The notes: generated by a model not told the origin, from the sequence alone. A stretch of 44,261 nucleotides of DNA from Colwellia sp. (GCA_013215655.1 JABSOX010000047.1:1-44261), one strand, 5' to 3'; shown: positions 8,481 through 18,837, counted from the stretch's first letter. Translations and numbers: made by a program.

Positions 8481-10292
8481 TCATCCATTAAATTGTGCAA
8501 TAACCGCCAAAAACTGCTCACCATACTTATCTAACTTACTTAAACCTACACCACTGATAGTTAATAATTCCTGCTTATTGGTAGGATTAGCGCTGATCAT
8601 TGCCATCATGGTACTGTCATGAAAAACGGTAAAAGGGGGAATACCATGTTCAATTGCCAACTGCTTTCTTAACGCCCTTAACGCTTGCCATAAAGGTTGC
8701 GCCTCTTCAGGTAAAGCAGCCGTTGATTTCACTGATTTAGACGAGTTTTTCTTTTTCACTTTCTCAATATTGTCTTTACGCAATTCAATGCTTTCTTCGC
8801 CTCGTAACAAAGGGCGACATTTATCGGTAAGCTTAAGGGCTCCATAACTGTCCATGTCGGCATAAATATAACCGCGCGACACTAATTGCCTGAACACGGA
8901 ATGCCACTGCTGGATTTCTAGCTCAGTACCAATAGCAAAAGTACTCAGTTGTTGATGTTGAAACTGTTCTATTTTAGCGGTGCTTTTACCTAAAAGTACA
9001 TCAATGAGGTGACTAACCCCAAAGCGTTGCCCTGTTCGGTATACACAGCTAAGTGCTTTGCGAGCAGCATTAGTGCCATCCCACGTTTGCACTGGCGTAA
9101 TACAGGTATCACAATTACCGCAAGGTTGTGCTAAATGCTCATCAAAATACTGTAATAATGTTTGCCGACGACACGTTGTTATTTCACAAAGCCCTAACAT
9201 CGCATCTAAACGTTGACGCTCGATGCGCTTTTGCTGTTCACCGGCTTCAGACTTGTCCAACATCTGCTTAAGTTTAATGACGTCTTGCAAACCATAAACC
9301 ATCCAAGCATTCGCCGCTTGGCCATCTCGCCCTGCCCGTCCAGTTTCTTGATAGTAAGATTCAATACTTTTAGGTAAATCAAGATGGGCGACAAAACGCA
9401 CATCGGGTTTATCAATGCCCATACCAAAAGCAATCGTCGCAACGATAATAATACTGTCTTCTCGTAAGAAGCGATTTTGATGGCGCTCTTTTACATCGTT
9501 AGCTAACCCTGCATGGTAAGGCAAGGCTTGCAAACCTTGCTGGCATAACCACTTGGCTGTTTCTTCTGTTTTTTTGCGGGATAAACAATAAATAATGCCA
9601 GCATCATTTTCATGCTCATTGCGAATAAAACTGAGTAACTGCTGTCGCGCATTTTGTTTTTGACCAATACGATACTGAATATTAGGACGATCAAAACCTG
9701 CGACAAAATGTTTAGCATCATCAAGTTGCAGTTTTTCACTAATTTCTTTATGGGTACGGGGATCTGCTGTCGCCGTTAAAGCGATGCGCGGAACCGCGGG
9801 AAATTGTTGATGTAATAACGATAGCTTTAAATAATCGGCTCTAAAATCATGTCCCCATTGAGATACACAGTGTGCTTCATCAATAGCAAATAAAGCGATA
9901 GGACATTGCTGTAATAACGACAACATTCTAGCTTGTATTAAACGTTCGGGCGCAATATAGAGTAAATCTAATTGCCCTTGCCTTAGTGCTTGTTCAACAT
10001 CAAAAGCTTGATTTTGATCAAGGGAAGAATTCAAAAAACTGGCTTTAACACCTAACTGAGTTAGCGCATTAACCTGATCTTGCATTAAAGCGATCAAAGG
10101 AGAAATAACAATGGCACAACCCGAGCGAATAAGCGCTGGAATTTGATAACACAATGACTTACCACCACCGGTAGGCATTAACACCAAAGCATTTTCACCA
10201 TTAATGATGGTTTCAATCACTTCATCTTGAGGACTTCGAAATTCAGGATAACCAAAAACAGTATTCAGTACCGATAATGCTGTTTTATTCAT
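8481..10292 (-). CDS. recQ: ATP-dependent DNA helicase RecQ
   Basis: The 603-residue 3'-5' helicase acts in recombination and replication-fork repair. Motif [10 protein letters not shown] at 39-47 with K45, the DEAH box at 138-141 followed by the aromatic-rich loop [13 protein letters not shown], motif [16 protein letters not shown], and the zinc-binding RQC cysteines (LCEITTCRR, then CGNCDTC) are all present. A C-terminal HRDC domain spans about 525-600. Length and domain order match full RecQ of Escherichia coli (about 610 residues). ATG 10292 gives the normal N-terminus. It appears monocistronic. Confidence 0.97.
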   Translation of the reverse strand: MNKTALSVLNTVFGYPEFRSPQDEVIETIINGENALVLMPTGGGKSLCYQIPALIRSGCAIVISPLIALMQDQVNALTQLGVKASFLNSSLDQNQAFDVEQALRQGQLDLLYIAPERLIQARMLSLLQQCPIALFAIDEAHCVSQWGHDFRADYLKLSLLHQQFPAVPRIALTATADPRTHKEISEKLQLDDAKHFVAGFDRPNIQYRIGQKQNARQQLLSFIRNEHENDAGIIYCLSRKKTEETAKWLCQQGLQALPYHAGLANDVKERHQNRFLREDSIIIVATIAFGMGIDKPDVRFVAHLDLPKSIESYYQETGRAGRDGQAANAWMVYGLQDVIKLKQMLDKSEAGEQQKRIERQRLDAMLGLCEITTCRRQTLLQYFDEHLAQPCGNCDTCITPVQTWDGTNAARKALSCVYRTGQRFGVSHLIDVLLGKSTAKIEQFQHQQLSTFAIGTELEIQQWHSVFRQLVSRGYIYADMDSYGALKLTDKCRPLLRGEESIELRKDNIEKVKKKNSSKSVKSTAALPEEAQPLWQALRALRKQLAIEHGIPPFTVFHDSTMMAMISANPTNKQELLTISGVGLSKLDKYGEQFLAVIAQFNG

Positions 10293-10413
10293 GAGAGACC
10301 CACTTCTCTGACGCTAGCGTTTTAAGAAAATATAAAATGGGTGTTAATAGTTTTTCAGTCGTCAAAATTCAAACATCTCTTTGTAAATAAAAAACAGTTA
10401 GTTGATTTGACCA

Positions 10414-10459
10414 TATACCCGCTCCACTTGAAGGTGCATATTCAAGTGAAGCGGGTATA
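10414..10459. repeat. Palindromic intergenic repeat, copy 1
   Basis: 19-base arms (10414-10432 and 10441-10459) begin and end with TATACCC and GGGTATA, with one mismatch and an 8-base loop. It shares its frame with the copy at 25302-25367: TATACCC, then a variable stem, then ACTT and AAG.TGC. Where the stem sequence differs between the copies, both arms change together, which points to selection for the folded form or the palindrome. Confidence 0.65.
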
Positions 10460-10514
10460 AACTTACGTTTAACAACAAAAAAGTGCTCATAGCTCGAGCT
10501 CTACGCGAACCAAT

Positions 10515-12527
10515 CTAATCCGCCACAAACGGCTTGATTCCAATAGCTCTGTTAATTTCATTAGCATTAAATAATTGATTACCTTTTATAATAAGTGCCA
10601 CTTTTCTAATGGCATTAATATCTTCCAAAGGATTGCCATCAATTAGTATAAGGTCCGCCTGTTGACCGAGTTCTACCGTACCAACATTTTCCTGTCCGGC
10701 GATACGTGCGGCGTTAACCGTGGCAATTTTTAGTACGTCGTTATTTGGAATTCCGGCTAAAGTGTATAGCTCTAACTCTCGATGTAAAGTATATCCAGCG
10801 ATTGCATCAGTACCTGCAACAATTCTTACTCCGGCATCAAATAATTTTTTAGTCATCTTAAGTAGCGCTGCTGAAGACGCTGCATATTTATTTTCATTAT
10901 CTGAATTTATCTCTAGTTCAGAAGATAAAAACCCACGCGCCACATTCGCAGGTAAATGATCGACCACTTTCGTATAACCTGGGTCAACTTCACCGGCTTT
11001 GTTTATAAACATACTCTGAAAAATAGTTAACGTAGGATCAACGATGACGTCCTCTTGTTTTAATAGTTTTACGAAATCGTTAACTGCTTTTGAATTCAAG
11101 TCCAAATCGCCAGCTTTCTCTCCGACTAATGTAAATCGCACAGGCGTACGGGTATCATCATCCTTACTGGCAAGAAAATTGAGAAACAACATGTTGATAT
11201 GTTGTATTTCATCAAAACCATCCTTAATCGCCTGTTCTGCTGTCATGTAAGATGGAATATGACCACTCAATTTCATACCATGTTTATGAACGCGTTCCGC
11301 AATTGGTTTTACCCATGCAGGAGTAATTGAGCTATAAATTTTTATTTGCTGATAGCCCCGCTCGGCGTACCAATCAACAAATGTTAAAGCTTCTTCTAAA
11401 TTAATTGCCAGTTTACCTGTTGGTGCGGAGAACGGACTTTTCTTATCAATAAATCCTGCACGATAGATAGACGGTCCTATCGCCTCACCTGAATTGAATA
11501 ATTCAGTGGCATGCATCACATCTTCATGTTTGTTGGCTAAGTCTCGTATACTAGTGACGCCATTAACAATATTTAGAATGCCATCATCTATCGAAATATG
11601 AGTATGCATATCCCACAATCCTGGCATTAAGGTTTTGCCTTTACCATCAATAGTTTTGTTCACCTTAAGAGCATTCGCGCCTTGACCAATAGCGACTATT
11701 TTTCCATCTTTAAGTGCAACCTGAGTGTCTTTTAACAATCCTTGATTAGTAGCCGTATATACATTGATATTTTTAAGTAGAGTCACACCAGTCAATTTTT
11801 GAGTAAATTGAGTCGCTAGTTTTTTGTAATAGTCAGCGTTTGACTTGGTTTGTAATTCATACAGCTTATCTAAGTTGGTAGCCCATCCCTCTGGAACCAT
11901 TCCCATCCAGCCATAAGTTAACGCGAACAGGTTAAGTTCTTTATCAAACCAAACGTAAGATGGGCCAAACCCAAGACCCGTTATAGCAATTAAGGAGACT
12001 TCTTTTAGCTCACCTGTTTCACTCTCTATTTGTGTGGTTAAAAGGTTTTGATATTGAGCCGTACCAGAAGGGAGTAAGGAAAGCGTTTTTGAAGAGGTTT
12101 TATCAATTGCTTTAACCAAAAACTCAAGGTCTTGAGGTACACCATCGGCAGCTAAATAGAATTTATCCTGAGCATTACTGACAATTTTATTTTCTTGAGT
12201 ATTCTTCCAGCTCGCTTGACCTTTAACTAATGAAAAGACTTCATCGACTGGGGAGCCCATGTAGGAATTACCGCTGATCTTTTGTTTAGTGATCAATCCT
12301 CGCTCGTTTAACCATATAGATTCCTTCGTTTTTGGACCTCTACCACGGTCTGAGAAATAGAACTCAGAGTCCACTCGACCATATTTATAGTAAGTAACTT
12401 TTTGAGCACCTGATGGTTTACCCATCGTCAGCCACTGATAATTAACTGATTTGATGACTTCATTGGCGGTTGAAGCTAAGGAGATAAAATAGAACGAAAG
12501 TAAAAGTAAAACTATCTTCTTGATCAT
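10515..12527 (-). CDS. Secreted amidohydrolase-family metallo-hydrolase
   Basis: The 670-residue protein has a signal peptide (MIKKIVLLLLSFYFISLAST, cleavage near residue 20). A long N-terminal region of unknown fold reaches to about 240, and an amidohydrolase domain spans about 250-660. The metal motif is seen in MPGLWDMHTHI (H308 and H310), followed by a candidate bridging lysine in QQIKIYSS, later histidines in LSGHIPSY and DEIQHIN, and the catalytic Asp in VAGTDA. This is the imidazolonepropionase-like/prolidase branch common in marine Alteromonadales. It probably cleaves amide or cyclic amide bonds of peptides outside the cytoplasm. The substrate cannot be told. The CadC-like regulator gene lies 170 bases upstream in the same direction and may control it. 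Confidence 0.88.
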   Translation of the reverse strand: MIKKIVLLLLSFYFISLASTANEVIKSVNYQWLTMGKPSGAQKVTYYKYGRVDSEFYFSDRGRGPKTKESIWLNERGLITKQKISGNSYMGSPVDEVFSLVKGQASWKNTQENKIVSNAQDKFYLAADGVPQDLEFLVKAIDKTSSKTLSLLPSGTAQYQNLLTTQIESETGELKEVSLIAITGLGFGPSYVWFDKELNLFALTYGWMGMVPEGWATNLDKLYELQTKSNADYYKKLATQFTQKLTGVTLLKNINVYTATNQGLLKDTQVALKDGKIVAIGQGANALKVNKTIDGKGKTLMPGLWDMHTHISIDDGILNIVNGVTSIRDLANKHEDVMHATELFNSGEAIGPSIYRAGFIDKKSPFSAPTGKLAINLEEALTFVDWYAERGYQQIKIYSSITPAWVKPIAERVHKHGMKLSGHIPSYMTAEQAIKDGFDEIQHINMLFLNFLASKDDDTRTPVRFTLVGEKAGDLDLNSKAVNDFVKLLKQEDVIVDPTLTIFQSMFINKAGEVDPGYTKVVDHLPANVARGFLSSELEINSDNENKYAASSAALLKMTKKLFDAGVRIVAGTDAIAGYTLHRELELYTLAGIPNNDVLKIATVNAARIAGQENVGTVELGQQADLILIDGNPLEDINAIRKVALIIKGNQLFNANEINRAIGIKPFVAD

Positions 12528-12697
12528 GCTGAAACATCCCTGATTATTTTATTGCTAAAGACTATAACCTATTTTTAAAAACCATTAATAACTCATTAAA
12601 AGATAGATGGAGTAATTTTAGACTTCATGTTTTAAAAGCGCATGAGGGACACGCTGCAGCTAACGACAACCATGCAAGTTTCCAAACACTGGGAATA

Positions 12698-14818
12698 TTA
12701 GTGACCTAACAATACTCGCATAATATCCCCTTGTGCTTGGGCTCTATAAGTAAATATGGCTTTGGAGCCATCTATGTTAAAGTCGGTTACCGAAGATTTG
12801 TCCGGTAAATTCATCAAGAATTTACCGGAATGTTCACCATCAATATTTTCTAAGCTATATTGTTGTAATTCTCTGGTCGATCCATCTTTTTGTAGAGCGA
12901 AAATTGATTGCCCAACAACCTTTAATTGCCCCGGAATTAAAGACTCTAAACCCATTATTGAATTATTAAGTAACTTTGTATCTTCATCAATAAGGCTTTT
13001 ATTAACTAACCCACCAAGCTCATAATCAATTAAAACGAGGCTTTTACTATCGGTATTTTCCTCAGCAAAAAGGCCTGCTCTTTTTTGTATTAATGTAGGT
13101 TTTAAGGAATCCCAATCATACCGATAAATATTTACGTCTCCTCGGTGTTCACTGATATATAGACTTTTATCATTGGCACTCCAAGCTAAAGGGTATTTCA
13201 TATTTGGAATTTTTGTTTCATTAATTATCTCACCTGTTTCAACTGAAATAATAGCTAAGGTTAACCCTTCTTTTTCATAGACGACGGCCAAGTACTCTTC
13301 ATTATGAGACAATATGGGTTTCTGAATAAAGGATGCTTGTAGGTCGCTAATCTTGAGTACGTTTTTGGACTCAACGTCATATAGCCACAATTCATAATAG
13401 CCCGTGCGATTAGAGACAAAAAATATTGAGTTATTATCTTTTGAAAAAATCCCTGAATATTCATTTGCATCACTATTTAATTTTGGAAGCTCATCAAACG
13501 TTTTAGACTTAGTATCAGCAATCATTTGATTCGTCGAAGCTTTATAGGTGGAATAATATAGCTGTTCTTGCTTGATAATTGAACGAACAATTCGTTCTCC
13601 ACTTGAACTTGCTAACACACTTTTAATAGAGTGATCACTGATATTGAGCTGCCAAATACCTTTAGTTGCTGATAATACACCTGATATCAGCAAATGTTCT
13701 GAATCAAGTAATGCAATGTGCTCTACCCAAGCAAATTCTTTTGAGATTGTAGTATATTTGTTGCTGGTAAGATCTAAAGAAACGATTTGTTTTACTTTAT
13801 CGTCGTTATTAAAAAAATATAGACGTTGACCATCCAATGAATATACGACATTACGAATATCGCTAGGTAGCTTAAGAATTGAATCATGCAAATATTCTAC
13901 TTTATTATTGCTAATATTTAATGATTTAAGTTCGTATAATTTATTATGTTTATAGTTGTCGTATTCAGTAAAAATGACTTCTGAAAGTTCGTTTGATTTG
14001 ATGACTAAATTAAAAATACCATTAGTTGATTCATAATGAATTTCAATATCATTATTCATGTTCTGGCTAATAATTTGGTATTGAGTTGCTTTTTTTCGGA
14101 TATAAATAAGAGTTTGTTCGTTTAACCACAAAGGCGAATATTCAAGCCATTCATCATTAGTTATTTGTTGAGACTGACTATTTCCCAAGGTTTTCAAGTA
14201 AAGATCTGTCCCTTGTTTACCGGTACTTACATAAACCATCTGGTTATGGTTTTTATGAAAACTAAAATCGCCTTCAACACCATTAGTTTGCGTTACAGGT
14301 AATATATTCTTGATAGTTAATAGGTTCATACCTTTTGATGGAAACCCCGTATTTGCATACCAAGTAGTTAGAAACGTTAATAGTACAATGCTAAACAATA
14401 ACGATATGGTTTTTAGACTACTTTTTGGTTTATTTTTGAGTACATCTAAATCTACATCGGTAGCAAGGTTACTACTTTCATTAGATTCGATAAACTTTAC
14501 TTCAGGGATAAACCTATAGCCTTTTTTAGGAATAGTTTCGATATATTTAGGTTTTTTTGCGTCATCACCCAAAGCATTTCGTAAACCATAAACAAGCTGC
14601 GATATGACTTCGTCGCCAACCACTACGTTTGGCCATAACTCTTCAAGAATTTCGGCTCGGGTAATTACCTCTCTACCACGAGTTGCAAATAACACAAGTA
14701 AATACATAACTTTAGGTTCAAGACGTTTTTCCCGAGAATTTTTTATTATTAAATTTGCTTGTGGAACAACATCAACCCCTAGAAAGCTGAAATTATTTTT
14801 TGAAAATTGTTTTATCAC
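12698..14818 (-). CDS. CadC-like membrane regulator with TolB-like beta-propeller
   Basis: The 706-residue one-component regulator has an N-terminal OmpR/CadC-type winged helix at about 10-110 (RLEPKVMYLLVLFATRGREV, then YIETIPKKGYRF). One transmembrane helix lies at about 135-152. The long periplasmic part has WD40/PD40-like repeats of the TolB type (for example FFVSNRTGYYELWLYD and AWSANDKSLYISEHRGD). Such proteins sense periplasmic signals and act on DNA directly. The start is a GTG at 14816-14818; no ATG precedes the DNA-binding domain. It is divergent from the SnoaL-like lipoprotein and upstream of the amidohydrolase. A direct repeat at 14914-14940 in the shared promoter region is a candidate binding site. 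Confidence 0.9.
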   Translation of the reverse strand: MIKQFSKNNFSFLGVDVVPQANLIIKNSREKRLEPKVMYLLVLFATRGREVITRAEILEELWPNVVVGDEVISQLVYGLRNALGDDAKKPKYIETIPKKGYRFIPEVKFIESNESSNLATDVDLDVLKNKPKSSLKTISLLFSIVLLTFLTTWYANTGFPSKGMNLLTIKNILPVTQTNGVEGDFSFHKNHNQMVYVSTGKQGTDLYLKTLGNSQSQQITNDEWLEYSPLWLNEQTLIYIRKKATQYQIISQNMNNDIEIHYESTNGIFNLVIKSNELSEVIFTEYDNYKHNKLYELKSLNISNNKVEYLHDSILKLPSDIRNVVYSLDGQRLYFFNNDDKVKQIVSLDLTSNKYTTISKEFAWVEHIALLDSEHLLISGVLSATKGIWQLNISDHSIKSVLASSSGERIVRSIIKQEQLYYSTYKASTNQMIADTKSKTFDELPKLNSDANEYSGIFSKDNNSIFFVSNRTGYYELWLYDVESKNVLKISDLQASFIQKPILSHNEEYLAVVYEKEGLTLAIISVETGEIINETKIPNMKYPLAWSANDKSLYISEHRGDVNIYRYDWDSLKPTLIQKRAGLFAEENTDSKSLVLIDYELGGLVNKSLIDEDTKLLNNSIMGLESLIPGQLKVVGQSIFALQKDGSTRELQQYSLENIDGEHSGKFLMNLPDKSSVTDFNIDGSKAIFTYRAQAQGDIMRVLLGH

Positions 14819-14913
14819 TTAACTTAACCAATTGAATTTGTAGCCAATAAAAATAATATATTTTCATTAGAATTTAATTATTTATTTTGAAAACACATTA
14901 ACACAAAATCTTG

Positions 14914-14940
14914 TCGCAAATTTAGATTATCGCAAATTTA
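14914..14940. promoter_or_regulatory. Direct repeat TCGCAAATTTA, candidate regulator site
   Basis: Two exact copies of TCGCAAATTTA (14914-14924 and 14930-14940) with a 5-base spacer lie in the 230-base region between the divergent CadC-like gene and the lipoprotein gene. Winged-helix regulators of this class bind head-to-tail repeats, so the adjacent regulator is the natural candidate. This is inference from position and form. Confidence 0.5.
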
Positions 14941-15048
14941 ACAATAGAACGCTCAGTGTGCTTATGACTGTTAGTAATAAGCACACAATAAAAACAAAAA
15001 CTTTACTCATTATTTTTATACTAAGTAATTTTAAATAAAGGAATTCAT

Positions 15049-15930
15049 ATGAACGTAGCTAATATTTTTAGTCTCTTTTTTGTCGTGGGAATATCGGCCT
15101 GTGGTGGAGGAAATGAAAGTAAAAATAGCAGTGCACCATTAATACCCCTCCCCATCCCTGAAGAAATTTCATTGTGTCAAAGCGTTGGCTGTGAAGATAA
15201 TAACAAACTAGTCATAGTGCAAATATATACTGATATAATCAATGGTTTAAATACAGGTTTGTTTGCTAGCTTATATGATGAAAATTTTATACAACATAAT
15301 GCCGATATTTCTTCAGGCATTGATGGCCAAGAAGCATACTTCAAAAAGTTAGCAGAAGATAATCCAAACCATGTTGCGACCATTAAGCATATCGTTGCTG
15401 ATAGTGATTATGTTGCTGTACATTGGCACTTCTCGACAGACGCAGAAAACGAATTTACAGGTACTGCTCGTATAGATTTATTTAAACTTGTCGACAACAT
15501 GGTCATTGAACAGTGGAGTAGTATAATGATACCTAAAACCTTCACCGTCAGTGGAAATTCAGTTTTTAGTGATTTATATGACTACCAAGATACCCAACCA
15601 AATAATGATGTTGCCACCGAAGATGAAAATAAAGATAAAGTTACCTCATTCTATCTAGATTTATTCAATAACAAGAATATTGCTTTAATTGATGAGTTTG
15701 TTGATCCAAACTATATTCAACACAATTTTTGGGTCGACAATGGTTCCTCAGCGCTACGTGATTTTGTAGCAAATAGAGATGCAGCTAGTTTAACCATTTT
15801 TCTAAGTTTAGCTGAAGATGATCTTGTTTGGACATTCTCGGGAACAGGTAATGCAAATTTGAATACGGTAGATTTATGGCGCGTAGATAATAACAAAAAT
15901 AAAATTGTTGAGCACTGGGATGTCTTTTAA
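15049..15930 (+). CDS. Lipoprotein with two SnoaL-like (NTF2-fold) domains
   Basis: The 293-residue protein has a lipoprotein signal (IFSLFFVVGISAC, lipid cysteine at residue 18, then GGG). It carries two related SnoaL-like domains at about 52-165 and 198-293. Both repeat the pattern of an IYTDIIN/FYLDLFN helix, an F-DENFIQHN/VDPNYIQHN motif, and a final VIEQW/IVEHWDVF strand. SnoaL-like proteins serve as hydrolases, isomerases or binding proteins. The QHN residues are kept in both halves. AAAGGA stands before ATG 15049. Divergent from the CadC-like gene, which may regulate it. The ligand is unknown. Confidence 0.8.
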   Translation: MNVANIFSLFFVVGISACGGGNESKNSSAPLIPLPIPEEISLCQSVGCEDNNKLVIVQIYTDIINGLNTGLFASLYDENFIQHNADISSGIDGQEAYFKKLAEDNPNHVATIKHIVADSDYVAVHWHFSTDAENEFTGTARIDLFKLVDNMVIEQWSSIMIPKTFTVSGNSVFSDLYDYQDTQPNNDVATEDENKDKVTSFYLDLFNNKNIALIDEFVDPNYIQHNFWVDNGSSALRDFVANRDAASLTIFLSLAEDDLVWTFSGTGNANLNTVDLWRVDNNKNKIVEHWDVF

Positions 15931-15949
15931 TTAACTGATTTAAATTACG

Positions 15950-15977
15950 AGGAGTTGTTACGCAATTCCTTTTTATT
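15950..15977 (+). terminator. Rho-independent terminator after the SnoaL-like gene
   Basis: Stem AGGAGTTG (15950-15957) and CAATTCCT (15963-15970) pair fully with one G-U, with loop TTACG, followed by TTTTATT. Confidence 0.75.
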
Positions 15978-16116
15978 ACTTTATTCTAAATATATTTACT
16001 CCTGATATTTTATTTATTGGTCAAAAATCAATATGCACATTTTGACATGCAGTTCACGTATTAAGATGGCCAATCATGGTAATTGGTAGGTTTCACAGAA
16101 TAAATTTATAAATAGG

Positions 16117-17160
16117 TCACTTTTTAATTCGATTAAAATTTCTTATTTCATTATCAATAACATTTAGTAAACTTTTTTCACCATGACTATCTTGAGTGAT
16201 CTCCCATATCATCACCCCTGCACCATGCTGAAGTGCTAGTTTAGTTTTAACTGCAATAGTGATTGTACCGTTATACGTTATGTAATTACATTTAATACAG
16301 GCCGTGCCAACAGAATCATTTCTTATGTCATCATCAGCAAACTCAGTCACTATATCTTTGTAAGAATAGTTACTCGCATAACGACCAAAGCCATAACCGT
16401 AAAATGGTAATCCCAAAACCAATTTATCTTTTGTTAAACCACGTTTTTTCCATATTTCAATATCTTCGATGGCTTGCTGATAAGTGGAATGTTCAACTTC
16501 GCTTGTTCCCCAACTTGGTCCTATCGCGTCATAGGACATGATATTAACAAAATCAAAATACCTTAATGATGAGCTAGGAATCATTCCTCCTTCATAAGAT
16601 GCCGTTGCTGCTGTTAATAATTTATGTCGATTTTGAAATTCACTTGATAGAGCCTGAATGAAAGGAATATAGTTTCCGGCATTATCAATACGAGTCAGTA
16701 AACTGCCTTCAAGATCTATATCCAGACCATCAAGCTGCAAGTCATCAACTAACTTAAGTAAATTATCAACTAACTTGATACGGTTTTTTGGTGTCAATAA
16801 TGTTAACCAATCTCCCGAACACCCTGGCAGTAAAGCGCCAGCAACTGACATTAAAACTTTAACACCCGCCTGATGAGCTTTTGATATTACAGTTTCTAAT
16901 TCACTTCGTGAAACACGGTCACCTTTGTCATTAAATATACATGTCATGGTATCGTTTAACATTAAGTCGCCATTTTTATCGGGGTTAAGAAAGGCGATAT
17001 TAAGATGTGTAAGTTTATCTAAATCAATGTCATCAATATTATTTATCAATCCCTTATAACTAGGTAAATAACCTATTACTTTAGTTTGAGCAAAAACATT
17101 TTGATGATAACTAAATATGATGATCAACAATAAATAAAATTTTACGGACGAACGATGCAT
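16117..17160 (-). CDS. Secreted GH18 glycoside hydrolase (chitinase-like)
   Basis: The 347-residue protein has a signal peptide ending at VFA (residue 24) and a single GH18 barrel. The catalytic DGxDxDxE motif is complete: D144, G145, D147, D149 and E151 in LDGLDIDLE. The substrate-strand motif reads SVAGA near 105, a variant of SxGG. C-terminal GVMIWEITQDS closes the barrel as in GH18 chitinases. It lacks a chitin-binding module, so it may act on soluble oligomers in the periplasm. It could also be an endo-beta-N-acetylglucosaminidase. It is the last gene of the locus, 105 bases after the second halogenase. Confidence 0.88.
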   Translation of the reverse strand: MHRSSVKFYLLLIIIFSYHQNVFAQTKVIGYLPSYKGLINNIDDIDLDKLTHLNIAFLNPDKNGDLMLNDTMTCIFNDKGDRVSRSELETVISKAHQAGVKVLMSVAGALLPGCSGDWLTLLTPKNRIKLVDNLLKLVDDLQLDGLDIDLEGSLLTRIDNAGNYIPFIQALSSEFQNRHKLLTAATASYEGGMIPSSSLRYFDFVNIMSYDAIGPSWGTSEVEHSTYQQAIEDIEIWKKRGLTKDKLVLGLPFYGYGFGRYASNYSYKDIVTEFADDDIRNDSVGTACIKCNYITYNGTITIAVKTKLALQHGAGVMIWEITQDSHGEKSLLNVIDNEIRNFNRIKK

Positions 17161-17265
17161 TATAATTCACTTAAATTGGTAATTAAATTAATAGTAAAAA
17201 AAGCTTGGGTGTAAGGTTTATTGAACTTTCATCTACAGACCCTAGCGATTGAAGAGTCTAAATAA

Positions 17266-18771
17266 TCACAGTGTCAGAAGTTCTCTGTGGTTTTTAAAGT
17301 TTAATCCACACCGTCTAATAAAATCACTTAACCCATCGACTTCCTGTTGATGAGCAGAATAATCAATAGACTGATCCATGTTTTGTTTCGGCAAGACAAC
17401 ATATCCAGCAAGTAAACATGCCCATGATTTGGGTTTATAGCTACCCGTCAACTTGTATTTATACATATCACCAGCGAAGTCCTGACTGTTGTTCCAAAGG
17501 GTTAAAATTTTGTTTAAATTATCTGAAATATTGTTATTAGCCGCATTGTTTCGCCAATATTCGCTATCGTTACGTTGATTCACTTTGTAGTGACAGACAA
17601 TATAGTCTCTGATGCCATCAAATTTTGAATTAATATCGTTGTTAAAGGCATCTTCAAATTTGTTTGTACCCTTACTTTCCACAAAGCACTGCATAAATTG
17701 TGAAATGGTATTAAATGAAAGTCCTAGAGCAGTTGCCTCTAAAGGTTCAATAAATCCTTGAGATAAGCCAACGGCAAGACAGTTTTTGTGCCAGTGTTTT
17801 TCAATACGTCCCACTTTCATTTTCAAATGTCTTGCTTCAACATCACTATCCAACAAACCTAAATGCTGCCTAAGTTCAGTTTCAGCCTGATTTAAATCTA
17901 TATAGTCACGGCTATAAACATAGCCATTACCAAAACGATTTCTTAGTGGGATCTGCCAAGCCCAACCGTTAGATAGCGCAGTGGCTTTAGTTTCTACAGG
18001 TAATATTTGTGATAGTTCACTTGGTATTACGACTGCCGAATCATTAAATAAATTATCTTTAAAACTCTTATAGTTAACCTTTAATGTTTTTTTCATAAGT
18101 AAGGAGTTGAACCCCGAACAATCAATGAAAAAATCAGCCTCTAACAGGGTGCCATCCTTAAGTTTTACCGCACTTAAGTCACCATCATTTTTAATTAAAG
18201 CATCATCCACATTGCCATAAATTCTTTTCACTCCAAGGTTTTCTGCCTTTTCTGCTAAAAATTGTCCTAAGCGGGCTGAATCGAAGTGATATCCGTAAGC
18301 AACGCCAAAAGGGAAAGACTCAGCAGGCAATGGACCCAAATTGTTTCTTGATAAATAAGACTCTAAAAAGTAGTTATCTGGATGTGCATTAACGTTATAA
18401 CCTTGCATTCGAGCTTGAATATTCTTATAAAAAAGAGGAACAGTGAATATATCGTCTGTTTGCGCGGCGAAGGGATGAAAATAAGACTCAAACCCCGCAT
18501 TCGTTGACCATTTATCAAAGGTAATGCCATTTTTATAAGTCGCATTGCAACGTGGCATCCACTGAGAATCAGCGACATCAATAGCATCAAAAAACAATTT
18601 CAAATGTGGAGTACTACCTTCACCCACACCAATAATGCCTATTTCTTTAGACTCAACTAAGCAAATTTCAGTATTTCTCCATTTGCATGCTAATAAATTT
18701 GCAGCCATCCATCCGGCTGTTCCGCCACCAACAATCAATATCTTTTTGGGTGTTCCGTCGTTATTTAACAT
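17266..18771 (-). CDS. Flavin-dependent tryptophan halogenase-family protein (second copy in operon)
   Basis: The 501-residue protein of the PrnA/RebH family has the FAD motif VGGGTAGWMAANLLA at 14-28 and the tunnel lysine K80 in NATYKNGITF, equal to K79 of PrnA. It also has the halogenase signature WxWxIP as GWAWQIP, and the active-site EPLEAT segment. All residues known to be needed for halogenation by FAD plus chloride or bromide are therefore present. Members linked to TonB-dependent receptors are widespread in marine bacteria, but their true substrate is not established, and free tryptophan is doubtful. It lies 66 bases after the JmjC-like gene in the same operon. No flavin reductase is encoded in the window. 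Confidence 0.9.
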   Translation of the reverse strand: MLNNDGTPKKILIVGGGTAGWMAANLLACKWRNTEICLVESKEIGIIGVGEGSTPHLKLFFDAIDVADSQWMPRCNATYKNGITFDKWSTNAGFESYFHPFAAQTDDIFTVPLFYKNIQARMQGYNVNAHPDNYFLESYLSRNNLGPLPAESFPFGVAYGYHFDSARLGQFLAEKAENLGVKRIYGNVDDALIKNDGDLSAVKLKDGTLLEADFFIDCSGFNSLLMKKTLKVNYKSFKDNLFNDSAVVIPSELSQILPVETKATALSNGWAWQIPLRNRFGNGYVYSRDYIDLNQAETELRQHLGLLDSDVEARHLKMKVGRIEKHWHKNCLAVGLSQGFIEPLEATALGLSFNTISQFMQCFVESKGTNKFEDAFNNDINSKFDGIRDYIVCHYKVNQRNDSEYWRNNAANNNISDNLNKILTLWNNSQDFAGDMYKYKLTGSYKPKSWACLLAGYVVLPKQNMDQSIDYSAHQQEVDGLSDFIRRCGLNFKNHRELLTL

Positions 18772-18837
18772 GATTTTTGCTCATAATTGATAATCTAAAA
18801 GTTCTCTATTTTTTAATATCGTTTACTTTTGTAATTT

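Noticed and set aside
12756-13025. Plus-strand frame inside the CadC-like regulator gene
   Set aside because: Shadow of the 706-residue minus-strand gene, whose domains are clear throughout.
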